Shown here in pieces: positions 32,196 to 44,032 of a stretch of DNA of 64,000 nucleotides. Source of the stretch: Chiua virens (Eukaryota > Basidiomycota > Agaricomycetes > Boletales > Boletaceae); NCBI GenBank assembly GCA_019787685.1, contig JAHNUO010000001.1, positions 2,480,001 to 2,544,000 on the forward strand, in the 5' to 3' direction. Numbering within the stretch: the first letter of the stretch is position 1; each line of letters starts with the position of its first letter. Both the position numbers and the translations under genes were made by a program. The notes below the pieces were generated by a model that saw nothing but the letters and a program-made list of their open reading frames with translations, was not told the DNA's origin and made no database searches.

Positions 32196-32340
32196 GCCCC
32201 CAAAAAACTCCAAATGTGTTTTAAGGTCCCCACAAAATATACACCTTCCACTCATTTACTACACTGTAACATTTTCGCACTGGCAAAACAACAGGGACTC
32301 ATCATCTAGACAAAACTCTTCAAAAAGCAGGCAAAAGCAA

Positions 32341-32424
32341 CTGCCCCAGTGAGGCTCGAACTCACGACCTTCCGATGCAACTTGGGTAACAGTCGGACGC
32401 TGTGACCAACTCAGCCATGGGGCA
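32341..32424 (-). tRNA. tRNA-Asn (GTT), with 10-nt intron
   Basis: Reverse-strand copy of the gene at 32101-32185 with the same acceptor, D, anticodon and T arms and anticodon GTT. Only the intron differs (cccaagttgc). In gene orientation a T run follows the 3' end at about 32321-32325. Confidence 0.92.
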
Positions 32425-32510
32425 CGATGTTTAGCGCCTCTCCCGTATCTCGATGATCAGTAGCGTTCACTACTTGGTCATGGAACGAAGATGCACAACA
32501 TCATTTATCC

Positions 32511-34083
32511 CTACCGACGGCCTTTGTGTTTTTTTGTCTTAGGCAACCCTGCCTCGACGACATCATCATCCCGATCTCTCTCATCCCTCGTATTCCGCCC
32601 TCCACCTTCATCTCGTCTACGCTTCTTACCTCCGTTTGATCTCGCCTTTTCCTTCAGCTCATTCACAGCCAACCGACCGGCTTCATTCACACGCTCTTTT
32701 AGGAGCATAACCTCTTCCTTGCTGGTAGGGAGTAACTCAAGCTTCTTCCCAATAACCTTCTCGATGCGTTGGAGTAGCTCGACGTCGTATTGCGTGACTA
32801 TCGTTATCGACTTTCCTGCACGCCCTGCACGGGCTGTGCGTCCGACTCGATGGATGTAATCTTTCGAATGCGTAGGGATGTCAAAGTTGATGACTACGTC
32901 CACAGAAGGTATATCAAGACCACTGTGCCGCTGGTTAGCTGAACGAAGGACACGTTATATCAGGGGGTCACGTACCGACTGGCGACGTCAGTTGCCACTA
33001 GCACTTGTCGACCACCTGTTTTGAACTTATTGAGCGCGCCTAAGCGCTGACTCTGGCTAAGTTGACCATGAAGAGGTACAGCCGGGAATCCGAGAGTACG
33101 AAGGATGATAGATAACCTGTAGTACGAGCGGGCATGAGCGATATGAAAATCCTGTCCTGTATCCGTACCTTTGAGCATCGTGTACTGTCCTAGTGAAGAC
33201 AATTACGGAGTTTGAAGCAAGCTCGTTTGCCAGATAGGTTAAGTGGACATCTTTATGTATTAATGGAACAAAGAGATAGTATTGTAGCAGGGTTGACACA
33301 GTCTGATATCTTCGACCGTACATCAATCAGACAAGGGAGAAGACAAGAAGCGAACAACTCACTTTGACGAGACTTCTACTCGTACAGGGTTTGATAAACT
33401 GGCCCGTTGCAGCTTTGCGACCTTCGTAGTCATTGTCGCAGAGAAGAGGTAGGTGGTCCGCTCTTTGGGTATCACCTTGAGTATTTGGTCGATATCTGCA
33501 CCAAAGTCCATGTCCAAGAGGCGATCAGCTTCGTCCATGACCTTCATAGCGTGACAGTAAGCCGATGAGCACATTGAAGATGACAGTACCTACCAAAAAT
33601 TTGAGATGTCTTAGACTGAACCCTTTGGTGCTTTGCAGATGGTCATTCAAACGACCTGGCGTTGCAACAATGATGTGCGGCCGCTTCGCAAGGGCGACGG
33701 CCTGGGGCATTTTATCCATCCCTCCGAATCAAAACTAAGCAGCGGACTCCCATGGCTGCTCCGAGAGACTCGAATTGCTGTGATATCTGGTATGCAAGCT
33801 CACGTGTAGGCGCGAGGACGCAAGCAAAGAGCCCTTTTGGTTCTTCCCATAATTTCTGTAGGATGGGGAGAGCAAATGCGGCGGTTTTCCCTGATCCCGT
33901 TTCTGCAACACCTATGATATCACGACCCTCGAGAGCATACGGAAGAGCCTGTTGTTGAATTTCAGTTGGCGTTTTGAAGTTGATTTGATCAAGTGCCTCA
34001 AGAAGAGGGTCGATTAAGCCAAGATCCCTGAAGGTTTTTGTGGTGGACGGGCCAGCTTCGTCTGGTGTTGACCGTGATTCCAT
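32511..34083 (-). CDS. RRP3: DEAD-box RNA helicase Rrp3 (DDX47)
   Basis: A nucleolar ATP-dependent helicase needed for 18S rRNA maturation. Start at 34081-34083 ([13 protein letters not shown]), then the Q motif ([13 protein letters not shown]), Walker [89 protein letters not shown] and [13 protein letters not shown], ending in a Lys/Arg-rich tail (KKHKGRR, stop at 32511-32513). Five or so introns, joins in phase. One base too many at about 33726 shifts the frame in the segment that should read [16 protein letters not shown]; everything else is intact, so I think it is a consensus error. Divergent from TRS130, 80 bp between starts. Confidence 0.93.
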
Positions 34084-34163
34084 GAAGACTAAGGTATAGA
34101 TTTCCCACGAGTCGGCAAGCTGAATCGGTGACTCATCGGGTATGTACACGACAGTAGTTCGCT

Positions 34164-37100
34164 ATGTCAAGCCAGCATGTTCTTGTGACGTTCGCCGCGC
34201 CTCCTTCCCAGCCCTCTGATAGCTGCAAGCAAGTGATTGGAGCCTTACGCTCACAATTACCGTTGCGCAGTATCCACTGGAGGTCTGCCTCCCGACCCAG
34301 TATTCGCACCGTTCAAGAACTCGAGGTGACCTTGGTTGCTCTTGACTCCCTGCGAGACGAGCTTGCATCTCAGGTTCCCCTCACCCTCCTCGAGAGACCT
34401 CTCTTGAATCTGTATATAGTCACATGTGAAGTAAGTGCGCAGTGTATTTGAACTTGGCTTTGAATTACTATTTACACGCATGTATAGGATAACGAAGCAT
34501 ACAGGGCAACTGTCAAGAAGCAGATCAAAGACTGGCAGCAGTCCATCTTGCCGAGAAAGAATCAGGAATGGCTCATCGTGCATGTCGTGCGTCCAGACAC
34601 GAAAGTAGTTGACCGGAAGTTCTTCACCATGAAGGGCTCGGTATTGGACAAGATCAAAGCAGATTTTAATGTCGATAAGCGGGACAGGTAACGCCAAATG
34701 TTAATTTCGTCTGTGGGTTGTCTATACATAATACCTCATAGGTGCGTGCAGCTTGCTTGGTCTGCTGGCGAGCAGAGTCCTGCTGTTTGGGCCGACCTCA
34801 TAGGCAAGATCAAGGATGGACTACTTTCTGCCCTCGATAATGCTATAATGTCAAGAGAAGAGGAATTGAAGCGGTCCGAAGGCCAGCGTCACATGCCAGG
34901 GTGGAACTTCTGCACGTATTTTATTCTGAAGGTAAGCTTACGAGCATTTGTTCTGCTATCTTTTCAAATTAACGTTTGCTCCAGGAAAGTCTGGCGACCT
35001 CGTATGAGGGAATAAATCTTTGCGAAGATGCACTATATCAATACAACGAACTCGAAGCTGCTTTCATGCAAGTACTGCGGGAGAAGAATATGTCATGGTT
35101 TGGAAGTCTCATTCATCTAATACCAAACGACGACTCGATGCCATTGTTATCCACGTCGAAGAAGCCTTATCGTGACCTCATTCTTGCGAACACAATCTCG
35201 GTTTTCGACTTGCGGGTGTATCTCCTCTCAAGACAATCAACGTTACTAAGCAAGTTACGCCAACCTGCGGAGATATGTTGGAAGGCGGTCACATTTTTGA
35301 ATACATTCGGGAGACGCTTGAGGGAAGTCGAGGTCAGACATGTACCGATGTATTTGGTATCAGCATACTCATGAGATTTTGTAGTCTTCACTTCCTGAAC
35401 ACTTCATTGAGTCTTGGACATTCTCCTCTGCTCTTAGCGTTCTGGACCAATGCGATGCATGGCAATCTCTATGGCCAGAAATGGATGCCGTGTCGTTGGT
35501 ACGCTACAACGCGAAAAAAGGAGAATTGGTTGAACTCGCAAAAAGTCAGGTGTGTATTCGTACTGGAGGATTTGTAGCACGATCTGAGCAAAACGTAGCT
35601 GGACATACTTGGAATTAGACAAGGGTTTGTACCCTCGATACCACCATTCTCCTTGGCGATACCCGCTCCAGCGGTCGCTGCAGATTTGCCCAATATGTCT
35701 GAGGATGAGTACCCAGACTACTGCATCAGTAAGCGCGAGATTATATCTGTTCTCAACGACAAGGAAACCTTCTACGATTTGTACACCACCATTTCGAACC
35801 GTGCCATCGACATGTATGTGAAAGCTGGGAGAAGAAAATTTGCACTCAAAATACACGGCAGCCTCGCCGCTCTTGACGCGTAGGTTTAGAATGTTGCATA
35901 ATTGCTGCGGACACTGAGTGCTTGTATACTGCAGTTACCGCGGAAAGCTTTCCAATGCACTCACGATATTCTCATCTCTTCCAGCACATTATGCCCCACA
36001 TCAGTGGACGTCTTTGGAGTCGTTGATGCTCTCGCGCGCGATTGAAATGCACGCCGCATTAAAAAGACCTCGCGACTGCGAGTGGATCCACATCCTACTT
36101 GCGTTCCTCAAAACATACGTGAATGATGGCAGTACGGAGCTAGTCATGACTGATGAAGATATTTCGGAATACCTCGCTGCACTTGTACAAAGTCTCCGAG
36201 AGGCGGCTGAGAAACTTGATTCGGGTCATTGGTTTCTCCCTGTTGTATATGGGTTATTGATCAGGATATTCCAGATCTCGTCCACCTTGATCATCCCGTC
36301 ATATCAATCAACGTCGCTGGCGATGCCAACTCTAGCGAAAAGGAAGATCGTCTTTCCCTGAAAGTGACCATTCAGAACCGATTACCATGTGTATGAATTC
36401 GACGACGCCTGCATCTTAGTTATTGTTAATTATTCCCAGGATGTCGTTATCGACGAAGTTTGCGTAACGCTCACGGGACGAGATGGAAATCGCTTGAAGT
36501 TTGAAGCGCAAGTCGACAAGCTCTTTCCCGGAGATAATTACATGACCTTGAGCTGCGCGGTAGGTCATTCTTCGGATCATAGCTCCGATACTATTAAGCC
36601 GCGAACTTGATAGACGGCATGTTCCGGTGTTTATGTCGTTGAAAATAGCGAGATACAGATGTCTCGACTTCGGTTCCAGTGGAACCACAAGCAATCAGCG
36701 GCTTCTGCCCCCGTGAAGGGAACAATGGTCTCATTAGTGCGACTCCCACACGACTCAAGAGGGCTAGACGTCCAATTACATCAATCGCATGAGGGTAGGA
36801 GCTCGGTATTTCTTCCTCATGCGTGCTCATAACGCCACCTCGCATCAGTTGATCTTGGAGCAATCTCCAAAATGTCATTGGTGTTGTCTAGTGGGCGCAA
36901 TGATATATCCATGGCGACTATTAAATTATCAGCACCTGGTGGAGTTAAGTTTGAGTACACCAATTCCCAGGTACAGGACCCAGGTTAGCAGCGAGCTAGA
37001 CTTCCGATGGTATCAAGTACTAGGACTGACCCGAACCAACAATAGTTGGGAGATTTGACCCGTCGGAAAACTGTATCAAGGTCGCGGATATTCCGAAAGA

Positions 37101-38730
37101 CACCGACATGGTCATCTTGGTACCTCATACAGATGCTTCAAGATTTAACACAATGGTAGCGTCAATAGTATTTCTTTCGCCCCTTGCCATTGATGAATAT
37201 CCCTAAGAAAATTGACATCATGGTGACCTATAGCACAATCTGCGACCCAACAGTTACACGGACACTGAGAAAATCAAGCGTCGTCAACGTGTCGCTTCCT
37301 ATTGCAGTTAGTGTCGAAGACTTCTTTCGCGGGAAAAGGTCGTTTTCACCGTCGGCCGAGATCGTCTATAATCCAATAACTCATTTCACAGGCTATTTTC
37401 AAAATTCACAATATCCGCCACAACCAGTCATTATGTTCGGTTATTTTCGGCGGATCTGCAAGGGTCATCCCACGACCTCGACGGCGTGGCGATAGCTAAG
37501 TTCCGTTCGAGCCATGCCATGATGGTGAGTTACTCAGCGTTGCATGTGACAATACCTGACCCTTGGGGTAGATGGTCACCCCGGATCATCCTGTCAATTA
37601 CGTGTTCGCTATCGAATCCGAACATGGACCGCGTGCGTGACATCTGTTCTTGTCATTTTTTCCAGCTGAGCGCCATGCAGTATTGGAACCCCTAAACCTG
37701 GTTATCATGTACCGCATGCTTCGCGAAGGTGCCTCTCCAAATTTAATGATGGATGATCCATTGATCCGTTATACCTGACAGAGATGGTCGCATTGGTGCA
37801 AGAAATAACTGATGATGTTCTCGCGCAGACGTCGGACAATACTCCACAGGGACGTGAATTGGCAGCAACCATTGTCCAGTGCCTGGAAAGTGATGCCGCG
37901 TGGGTCGAGCTGTATGGCGCCACTGGCGAACTTGTGATACCAAGCACGTTGAAGGTCCAAGAGGGATTCGAAGAATTGACCACTGTCATACGACAGGTAC
38001 GTTTACGTTGTTCCGAAACCGGTCGCCAGTCCAGAAGACTTTTTTCTCTCCCCAGAGACTCGCCCGCAGCAGAGCACCCACGGAGCTTTCATGCCGTTGG
38101 AGGGAAATCAGAATTCCAGTGGACATTCCACGCATGCATGTCAGTCAGGTTTGTTATCGCGGCACGAGTTGGCTCGAACCCTCTATTTCCATTCTAGATC
38201 GTCGCTGCTGCGCGGATCAGAATTAACGCGAGTCCATTTGGAAGTAGTGTTTCCACTGACGAGCCCGTGCCCATCTATGCTGGCCAGCCAATCATGGGCA
38301 CCTTGTCCATAAGGACGTCGCTGCATTGGGCTGATCCTGAAGGCAAGCGGCTGAAATATCCGGTGCGTTACGATGTCGAGGAGCGCGTCAAAGATTGGCT
38401 TGTGTGTGGTAGGAAACGAGGTGAATTCATGGCCCAGGTGAGTAGCGGTGCAATGTACAAACGATTCAAACATTTTTTAATTAAGTGACGCCATGAACAT
38501 AGGATGACGAGACATTCAGCGTCTCTTTGACTTTAATAGCACTGCATCATGGAGAACTGACCCTGCCTAAGATCGATGTCAAACCTCTACCGATGGCGGG
38601 CGATGGCATGACAACGAACGTGATGCCCAATACAGACGCGCATCAAGTCAATGGGGCGGAGACCGTTCTAGTGTTGCCGAGAGGTGGTAGGAGCACATTC
38701 ATGGTTGGTATGGGATTACAGAACAAATAA
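34164..38730 (+). CDS. TRS130: TRAPP complex subunit Trs130 (TRAPPC10)
   Basis: A large subunit of TRAPPII, the exchange factor for Ypt31/Rab11 at the late Golgi. MSSQHVLVTFAAPPSQPSD starts at 34164. The N-terminal TRAPPC10 region is well conserved: LTLLERPLLNLYIVTCED, QEWLIVHVVRPDTKVVDRKF, MPGWNFCTYFILKESLA, EDALYQYNELEA, NTISVFDLRVYLLSRQS. Then come a helical middle (SLPEHFIESWTFSSAL) and a beta-rich C-terminal part (DHPVISINVAGDANSSEKED, then DEVCVTLTGRDGNRLKF and LSSGRNDISMATIKLSAPG), ending VGMGLQNK at 38728-38730. At least ten exons. I did not close every splice: around 37020-37060 the phase does not fit simply, so one indel or missed exon is possible. Tail to tail with ALG3. Confidence 0.85.
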
Positions 38731-38822
38731 TACTAGCCTAGCACGGACGAAACAATTGACATGACGATATATTGTCGCCTTGCTCTAATAGGATACGGAC
38801 ACGGCAGCCAATCAAGACGTTT

Positions 38823-40328
38823 TCAATTTGCAAGTTTTCCCTCCGCGTAACCAAACCATATGCCAAGGACGAGCGCGCAATTTGATGTGAGCAGGACGGC
38901 AGATGACAACGAGGTCGACGGGAATACATTCCATGCGTATTCAATGCTAGCTAGAATGGCTAGCCTGACAGAGACGTCAGAAGACCCCCGTCGAAGTAGG
39001 GCACATCACTCACTGCACAAGAATGGGGTATTTGGTCCGCCGGGCCAAAAATGGCACCTGTTGAGCGTACCACGAGTAAAATTGATAGTGCAACGACCGA
39101 GCAAAAAGAATTCCGATCAGATTGCACGTCATGAGCACGGTGGCGACATCTGCGACAACGTGAGCGAGCACGGAGAGAAAGAGAGATGACAGTTACAATC
39201 AGCTGACACGAGCGAAGTGCGTGGCAGGGACGCCCCGGGCGACAGAACCCTCGACGAAGTATGAGAGTGACCCCACCGTCGGCGCGACACCACCTAAACA
39301 GGCCAAAGGCGACCAACACCGTCAGATGACCAACCAACAAGCCTCGCGCCCACGACCGACTGAGAAAGGTATCCTCGTCCAAAAAACGCCAGTTGACCGT
39401 CCACTTGTACAGGAACACGCGCGACAAATCGAACGCGTTCTGTAGATACGCGGAGGCGTCCTCTGCTAAGAAAGTGTATGCGAGTAGAAATTGGATGAGC
39501 GCCAAGAGAGCCATATGGCGGATGGTGATGAGGAGACCATGGCGTTTGAAGAGAATGACGAGGAGGCCGGGGAGGTACAGCAACGCAGACATCTTTATGG
39601 ACAATGCTAGGCTAGCGTGTTTATTTTGTCGGCATCGGATAGTCATCCACTGGACGTTGAACGGACCTGAAGAGTAGGGTGCCCAAGTCATCCCATGCTG
39701 TTTGACATGCTAATATAGCGGCTTGTACGAAAACGATCGACCAGCAGTCGTTGAAGAGCCGCAACGCAAAGATGGAATGGAGTCTCTTGCTGAGGGGTAA
39801 AAGCAAGACCGTCCAGTTTGGCGCACCGGCTTGCCTGTAAATGCAGCACACAAGAACGAGAGAGAGGATATATAGGACTCCATAGACTTGCTGTGCCAAT
39901 GCGACGTTCAGACCACCGTCGGTGACAAGGTGCAACCAGTGATGAATGTGAACGTGCCCAGCTGGGTATCTACGTGCCAGTGAGTGTCCGAGTCAAGAGT
40001 TCAAGCTACGTGGAAACGCCAACGCACACTAGAGGACCAGTAGGACCGGTTATCTTGGTGTAACTTCGCTCGCCTGCAAGGTACAGGTCAATATGGACCA
40101 TGTACGTCTCCCAGTCGATCTCCGTGTCTGCTCGTCATAAGGTCAATAGAGGAAAGAAAGTATGGGATCCGACTGACATGGAATAAAACGTATGATGAGC
40201 TGGGTCAGAAATGCATCTCCAAGAATCACAAGGCCGCTTAGAGCCCAGAAGTAGCGTTTGTCCAACAGCAAGGAACGGAAGAAACTCGTATGAGCGGAAT
40301 AGGTGACCCGGGCTAGTTGAAGTAGCAT
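38823..40328 (-). CDS. ALG3: Dol-P-Man:Man5GlcNAc2-PP-Dol mannosyltransferase Alg3
   Basis: A multi-pass ER membrane enzyme that adds the first lumenal alpha-1,3-mannose to the N-glycan precursor. It starts [17 protein letters not shown] at 40326-40328; [24 protein letters not shown] is the first membrane segment. The family motifs follow: [57 protein letters not shown] (here [17 protein letters not shown]), [28 protein letters not shown] and [18 protein letters not shown], ending EGKLAN at 38823-38825. Six or more introns. An acceptor CGTTGTCGCAG before the [11 protein letters not shown] exon keeps the frame. Confidence 0.92.
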
Positions 40329-40756
40329 GAGGCGTATTGGACATCTATTTATAAGGTCCCTCTTGTCAAAGTTCTTGCTTCAAACCTTGGAGGTCTTGAT
40401 GTTATGACCGCCTGCCCGCTGGCGACGTGTGAGGTGGCCAGGTAACGTAAATACAAGTTAGTACTTGAGCTTGATCTGGTGTATATTTGGCAAGTACAAC
40501 GTTTGGGGCTCACACAAAGTCTTTTCTCTGCTAGAAAGGAATTCCGAAGATCATATATGCATACATAACCCACAGCACGTTTGACATGTATATACTGAAA
40601 TTGCGATTGCGATCAAGACAAAGAAAGATTCAATCAGAGCAAGTCACCGGTGGACTAGCGCCATGTCGAAAGGGGATGGAGAAGTGCAAAAATCAAAAAC
40701 AAGACAAGAAAACAGAGTATCATGCTCAACGTTCAACGTTCAGCCCTTGCACTGCA
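40329..40756. other. ALG3 promoter / 3' flank of the Zn2Cys6 gene
   Basis: About 430 bp with no supported gene, between two minus-strand genes. Confidence 0.4.
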
Positions 40757-43700
40757 TCAACGCAGCTCCCAGATCTTGTTGGGATCACGAGCAGGAGTGT
40801 TATGCCCAGATGGAAGTGGCGATGGCAGCCACCCGGGTGTGATAAGGCCACTACCACCCGCACCAAATACAAAGCCACCACTCAGCCCTTCCATAGTGTC
40901 CGAATAACCTGATGTCATCCATTTCGTCAATTCCGACATATAAAACATCGGAGGAAACGCACCAGGTACGAGGACACTGTCCCAGAAGTTATTGCTGAAT
41001 ATGTTCTCCATGGACAGCATTCCCATCCCTTCGTCCGATGGTGGCTGGGTGACCATAGGTTGGTGGGAATGTGGTCATGTCTGCCACAGGTCCCATCTCA
41101 CCCCTGAACTGGAAGTCGTTCATATCATTCATAGACAACGCTGACCCAAACAGCGTGTCATTTTGTCCGATCGTTTCATCATTGACCATGACTTCAGGCT
41201 GTGGTTGAGATGGTTGTGGCTGTGGCTGCTGTTGTGACTGCTGTTGGGGAGCATCGGTTCGTGCGGAGATGAGTGCGCGCAGGAAATTGCTGTACAGAGC
41301 GGGAGTGTGGTGAGAGTTGATGGCAATGTCACCAAGAATCGTTGCAATATCTTTCACGAGGTCCACTATCTTTTGTTCATCGTGGATATATTGTTGGAAC
41401 TCCGGTCGTATTAACTGCAAAATTGGTTAGACAACAGTAATCACCTAACATATAACTATTTACCTTAAGCAAGCTCAGGACAGCGTACGACAAGAACACA
41501 AAATGTGAGTCGGGCGAGTACCTGAGGAAACCCCGTGGTGCAAGTTCGTCGCGTGCGATGATGGCGACGGCTGTCGCCGAGGTATGGCACTTTGAAAAGA
41601 AGTAGGCGATGTCGACAGGCGAGCGTTCAATAGCATTCTGAAGTCCAAAGGAATGTATGACCAAAGAGTAATAATGGAAGTAGAACATCATCATTGTGGT
41701 GGTATGATCCTTGAGGAGCTCATCATCTACAGCCGTCATAAAATGTTGAGACGAGCCATGCGGAGGACGGAAAAACTCACTCGTGATCACTGGACGAGCA
41801 TTAGTCCATTCGTGTTGCCAGGCTACTATCTGTTGTTCGAAAGTCTTGATTACCAACAAATAGTCGCAATGTGTTTGAAGTCCGGACGGGGTATTGGTGC
41901 CGGAGTATAAAAGATCCAAACTTCGAGACACAATACGTTGCAATTCCTAATAGATGATTTCAAGGCCCCAGTCAAACGAGTAAGGGGAAACATATTTACC
42001 ACATAGCTCGCAAGCGCTCGGTCGCCAGGTGTACCTACGGGGGAGTTGATCCATTGAAGGACATTACGTATGATAAAACTACGAAAAGCAGAGATCGGTT
42101 CAATCAGATTGCCCAAACGGTTAGATGAAAATACTCACTCCTCCCGTATCGAATGAGGTTTGCCCATCTGAGCACTGGTACTCCTATCGAGTGCAAAGCA
42201 CAGGAGCCACGTACGTTCACGATTGTGAACTTCCTTGTCACGCGCACGCCCTTCAGTAGAATCTTGGCTCGCCACTGCCGTTTTGCGGTGTAAATTCAGG
42301 TCAGTGGCCATCCTGGGAATTACAGTGTCAAGAAGGTGCAAGACGTAATAGAAGACACGCCTACCGGACAGCCATTCCCAGCAGTAACCACGTCTTGTCA
42401 TACTCGTATCGTTCAACGGCCCCACATCCCCAAAGCGTAAGCAAGAGGTAGGCTTGCACGATTTCAAGAGATTTATAGCCGCGAGCAGGCACGCTGAAAG
42501 CGAGCTTCTGTGCAAGCTCCGTGAGTTGTGTGTGAAGGTCCGGACGGTGGGTGTAGAACTTGGAGGCGATGGCACAGACTACACAAAGGAATGAGAAGCT
42601 GCATCTCGGGTGTATGCGACAGGGAACGTACTTGAAGTAAGCAAGAAGGGAGATCTCGAACAAACGAGAGCTGGTGTGTGGAACTCTTGATCCAAAAGAT
42701 GACAATGCATCTACAAAGGTATGAGACACATTGATTATATTACGTTATGAGAACATGACTGACATTCATATGGCTGAAGTAACTGATCCGGAAGGTTTAT
42801 GTTAAGTTGTGGGAAACGAATACAGAATATTAAAGCAGGACTGACATGTTGAATAACGCGACAACCTCGTCGGTGCTTACAAAGCTAAGCATTTCGGGTT
42901 GTATTTGCCTCTCGATGTACAGGCGCCTGAGAGGCAAGATCGACATGGGACCTGAGAGGGAATGAGCAACATGGCGTAAGTTTGGAAAAAGGTATGACAA
43001 AACCTGGTCTGAAAAAATTGTCACTAGCGACGCCGAAGCGACGGTCTGGATCGGCATCACTTTGACGGGCGGTAAACGAAGTTGTAACGCCGTTTGCCTT
43101 ACGGTTTGCCAAACTGGCTTCGGCAAGTAAGCCCAAGGGGTTTAAAGAGTTGTCGGGCAAGCAATGTAATTTGGGAGAGCCGGAAGACAGAGTGGTACTT
43201 TGAACAGGATAATTTTGCTGCGGAGGTGGAGATGCAGAAGAGTGGAGAAGGGCCTGGGTTTGAGCGGTTTGAAGGACTGGAGATGGAGAGCGGGAAATCA
43301 TGCCCGAGGCCATGCTGGGATTTCCAATGGATTTGAGTACGGTGTCGAGAGTGCGCTCCATTTTGCGAAGGGACCTTGCAATAACCTCGGTTTTTCTTGG
43401 GCTTGATATGAGTGGTGAATAAAACACGGGGGACAAATTGAAGGGGGGCTTACTTGGATGAACGTTTTCCGCGGTTGGATTCTTCAAAGATACACTCGTG
43501 ACCGCCGGTGAGACAGCGCTTGCAGGGGGGTCCTTGCTCAGCGCCAACGCATTTCATTTTAAGGCGGCGACAGACAGTACACGCGCTAAGGGGAGGATGA
43601 GCGGAAGAGAGGATGGTAGAAGGGATGAACGCACCGAGCGCCCCTGGTTGACTTTGGCTTTGGATCGTCTTTGTCGGGAGCGGGACTAAGGCCATCTGTG

Positions 43701-44032
43701 GAGTCATCGGTGCGGGCTTTCTTTCTGTTCGGGTCACCGAGAGCGGCTACGAGGGAGGAAGGGCGTTTTCCATTTGTAGCGGGAGGAGAATAGGACATAT
43801 TTTCGGTAGGAGGAGTGCCGATGGTATCAGATCCCTGAGAGGAAGGGGAAGGGAGGTTGTTGGGGAGGGCGTGGGCGAGGTGATGAGAGATTGGCTGTTG
43901 CTGTGGCTGGTGCTGTTGTTGCTGATACGGGTAGTAGGCAGAATAGAGAGAAAGAGCAGGGTCGATCTGGGGGGAACGCGGTGGTGGCATGTTAGGCTGT
44001 GGAATGCCGTGGTCGTGGTGATGAATGGACAT
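40757..44032 (-). CDS. Zn2Cys6 transcription factor with fungal-specific domain
   Basis: A fungal binuclear zinc cluster regulator. Start MSIHHHDHGIPQPNMPP at 44030-44032; a 5' UTR intron (GTATGT...CCGCAG, about 44068-44126) precedes it. The N-terminal region is Gln/His/Pro-rich (YPYQQQQHQPQQQPISHH), then KKARTDDSTDGLS. The zinc cluster is CTVCRRLKMKCVGAEQGPPC, continuing KRCLTGGHEC, with the spacing C2C6C8C2C6C. A dimerisation-type helix (KTEVIARSLRKMERTLDTVL) follows, then the Fungal_trans regulatory domain (VQAYLLLTLWGCGAVERYEY, MAVRMATDLNLHRK, NRERTWLLCFALDRSTSAQMGKP). A Gln-rich stretch lies near 41190-41250. Near 41057 one extra base shifts the frame between MTTFPPT and MVTQPPSDEGMGMLSMENIF, which otherwise read on to a natural stop at 40757. 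Target genes are unknown. Confidence 0.88.

Larger units (their letters stand above)
32101..32424. repeat. Inverted repeat formed by two tRNA-Asn genes
   Basis: The two tRNA-Asn genes are convergent and identical apart from their introns, giving arms of about 84 bp (32101-32185 and 32341-32424) around a 155-bp spacer. Confidence 0.9.
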
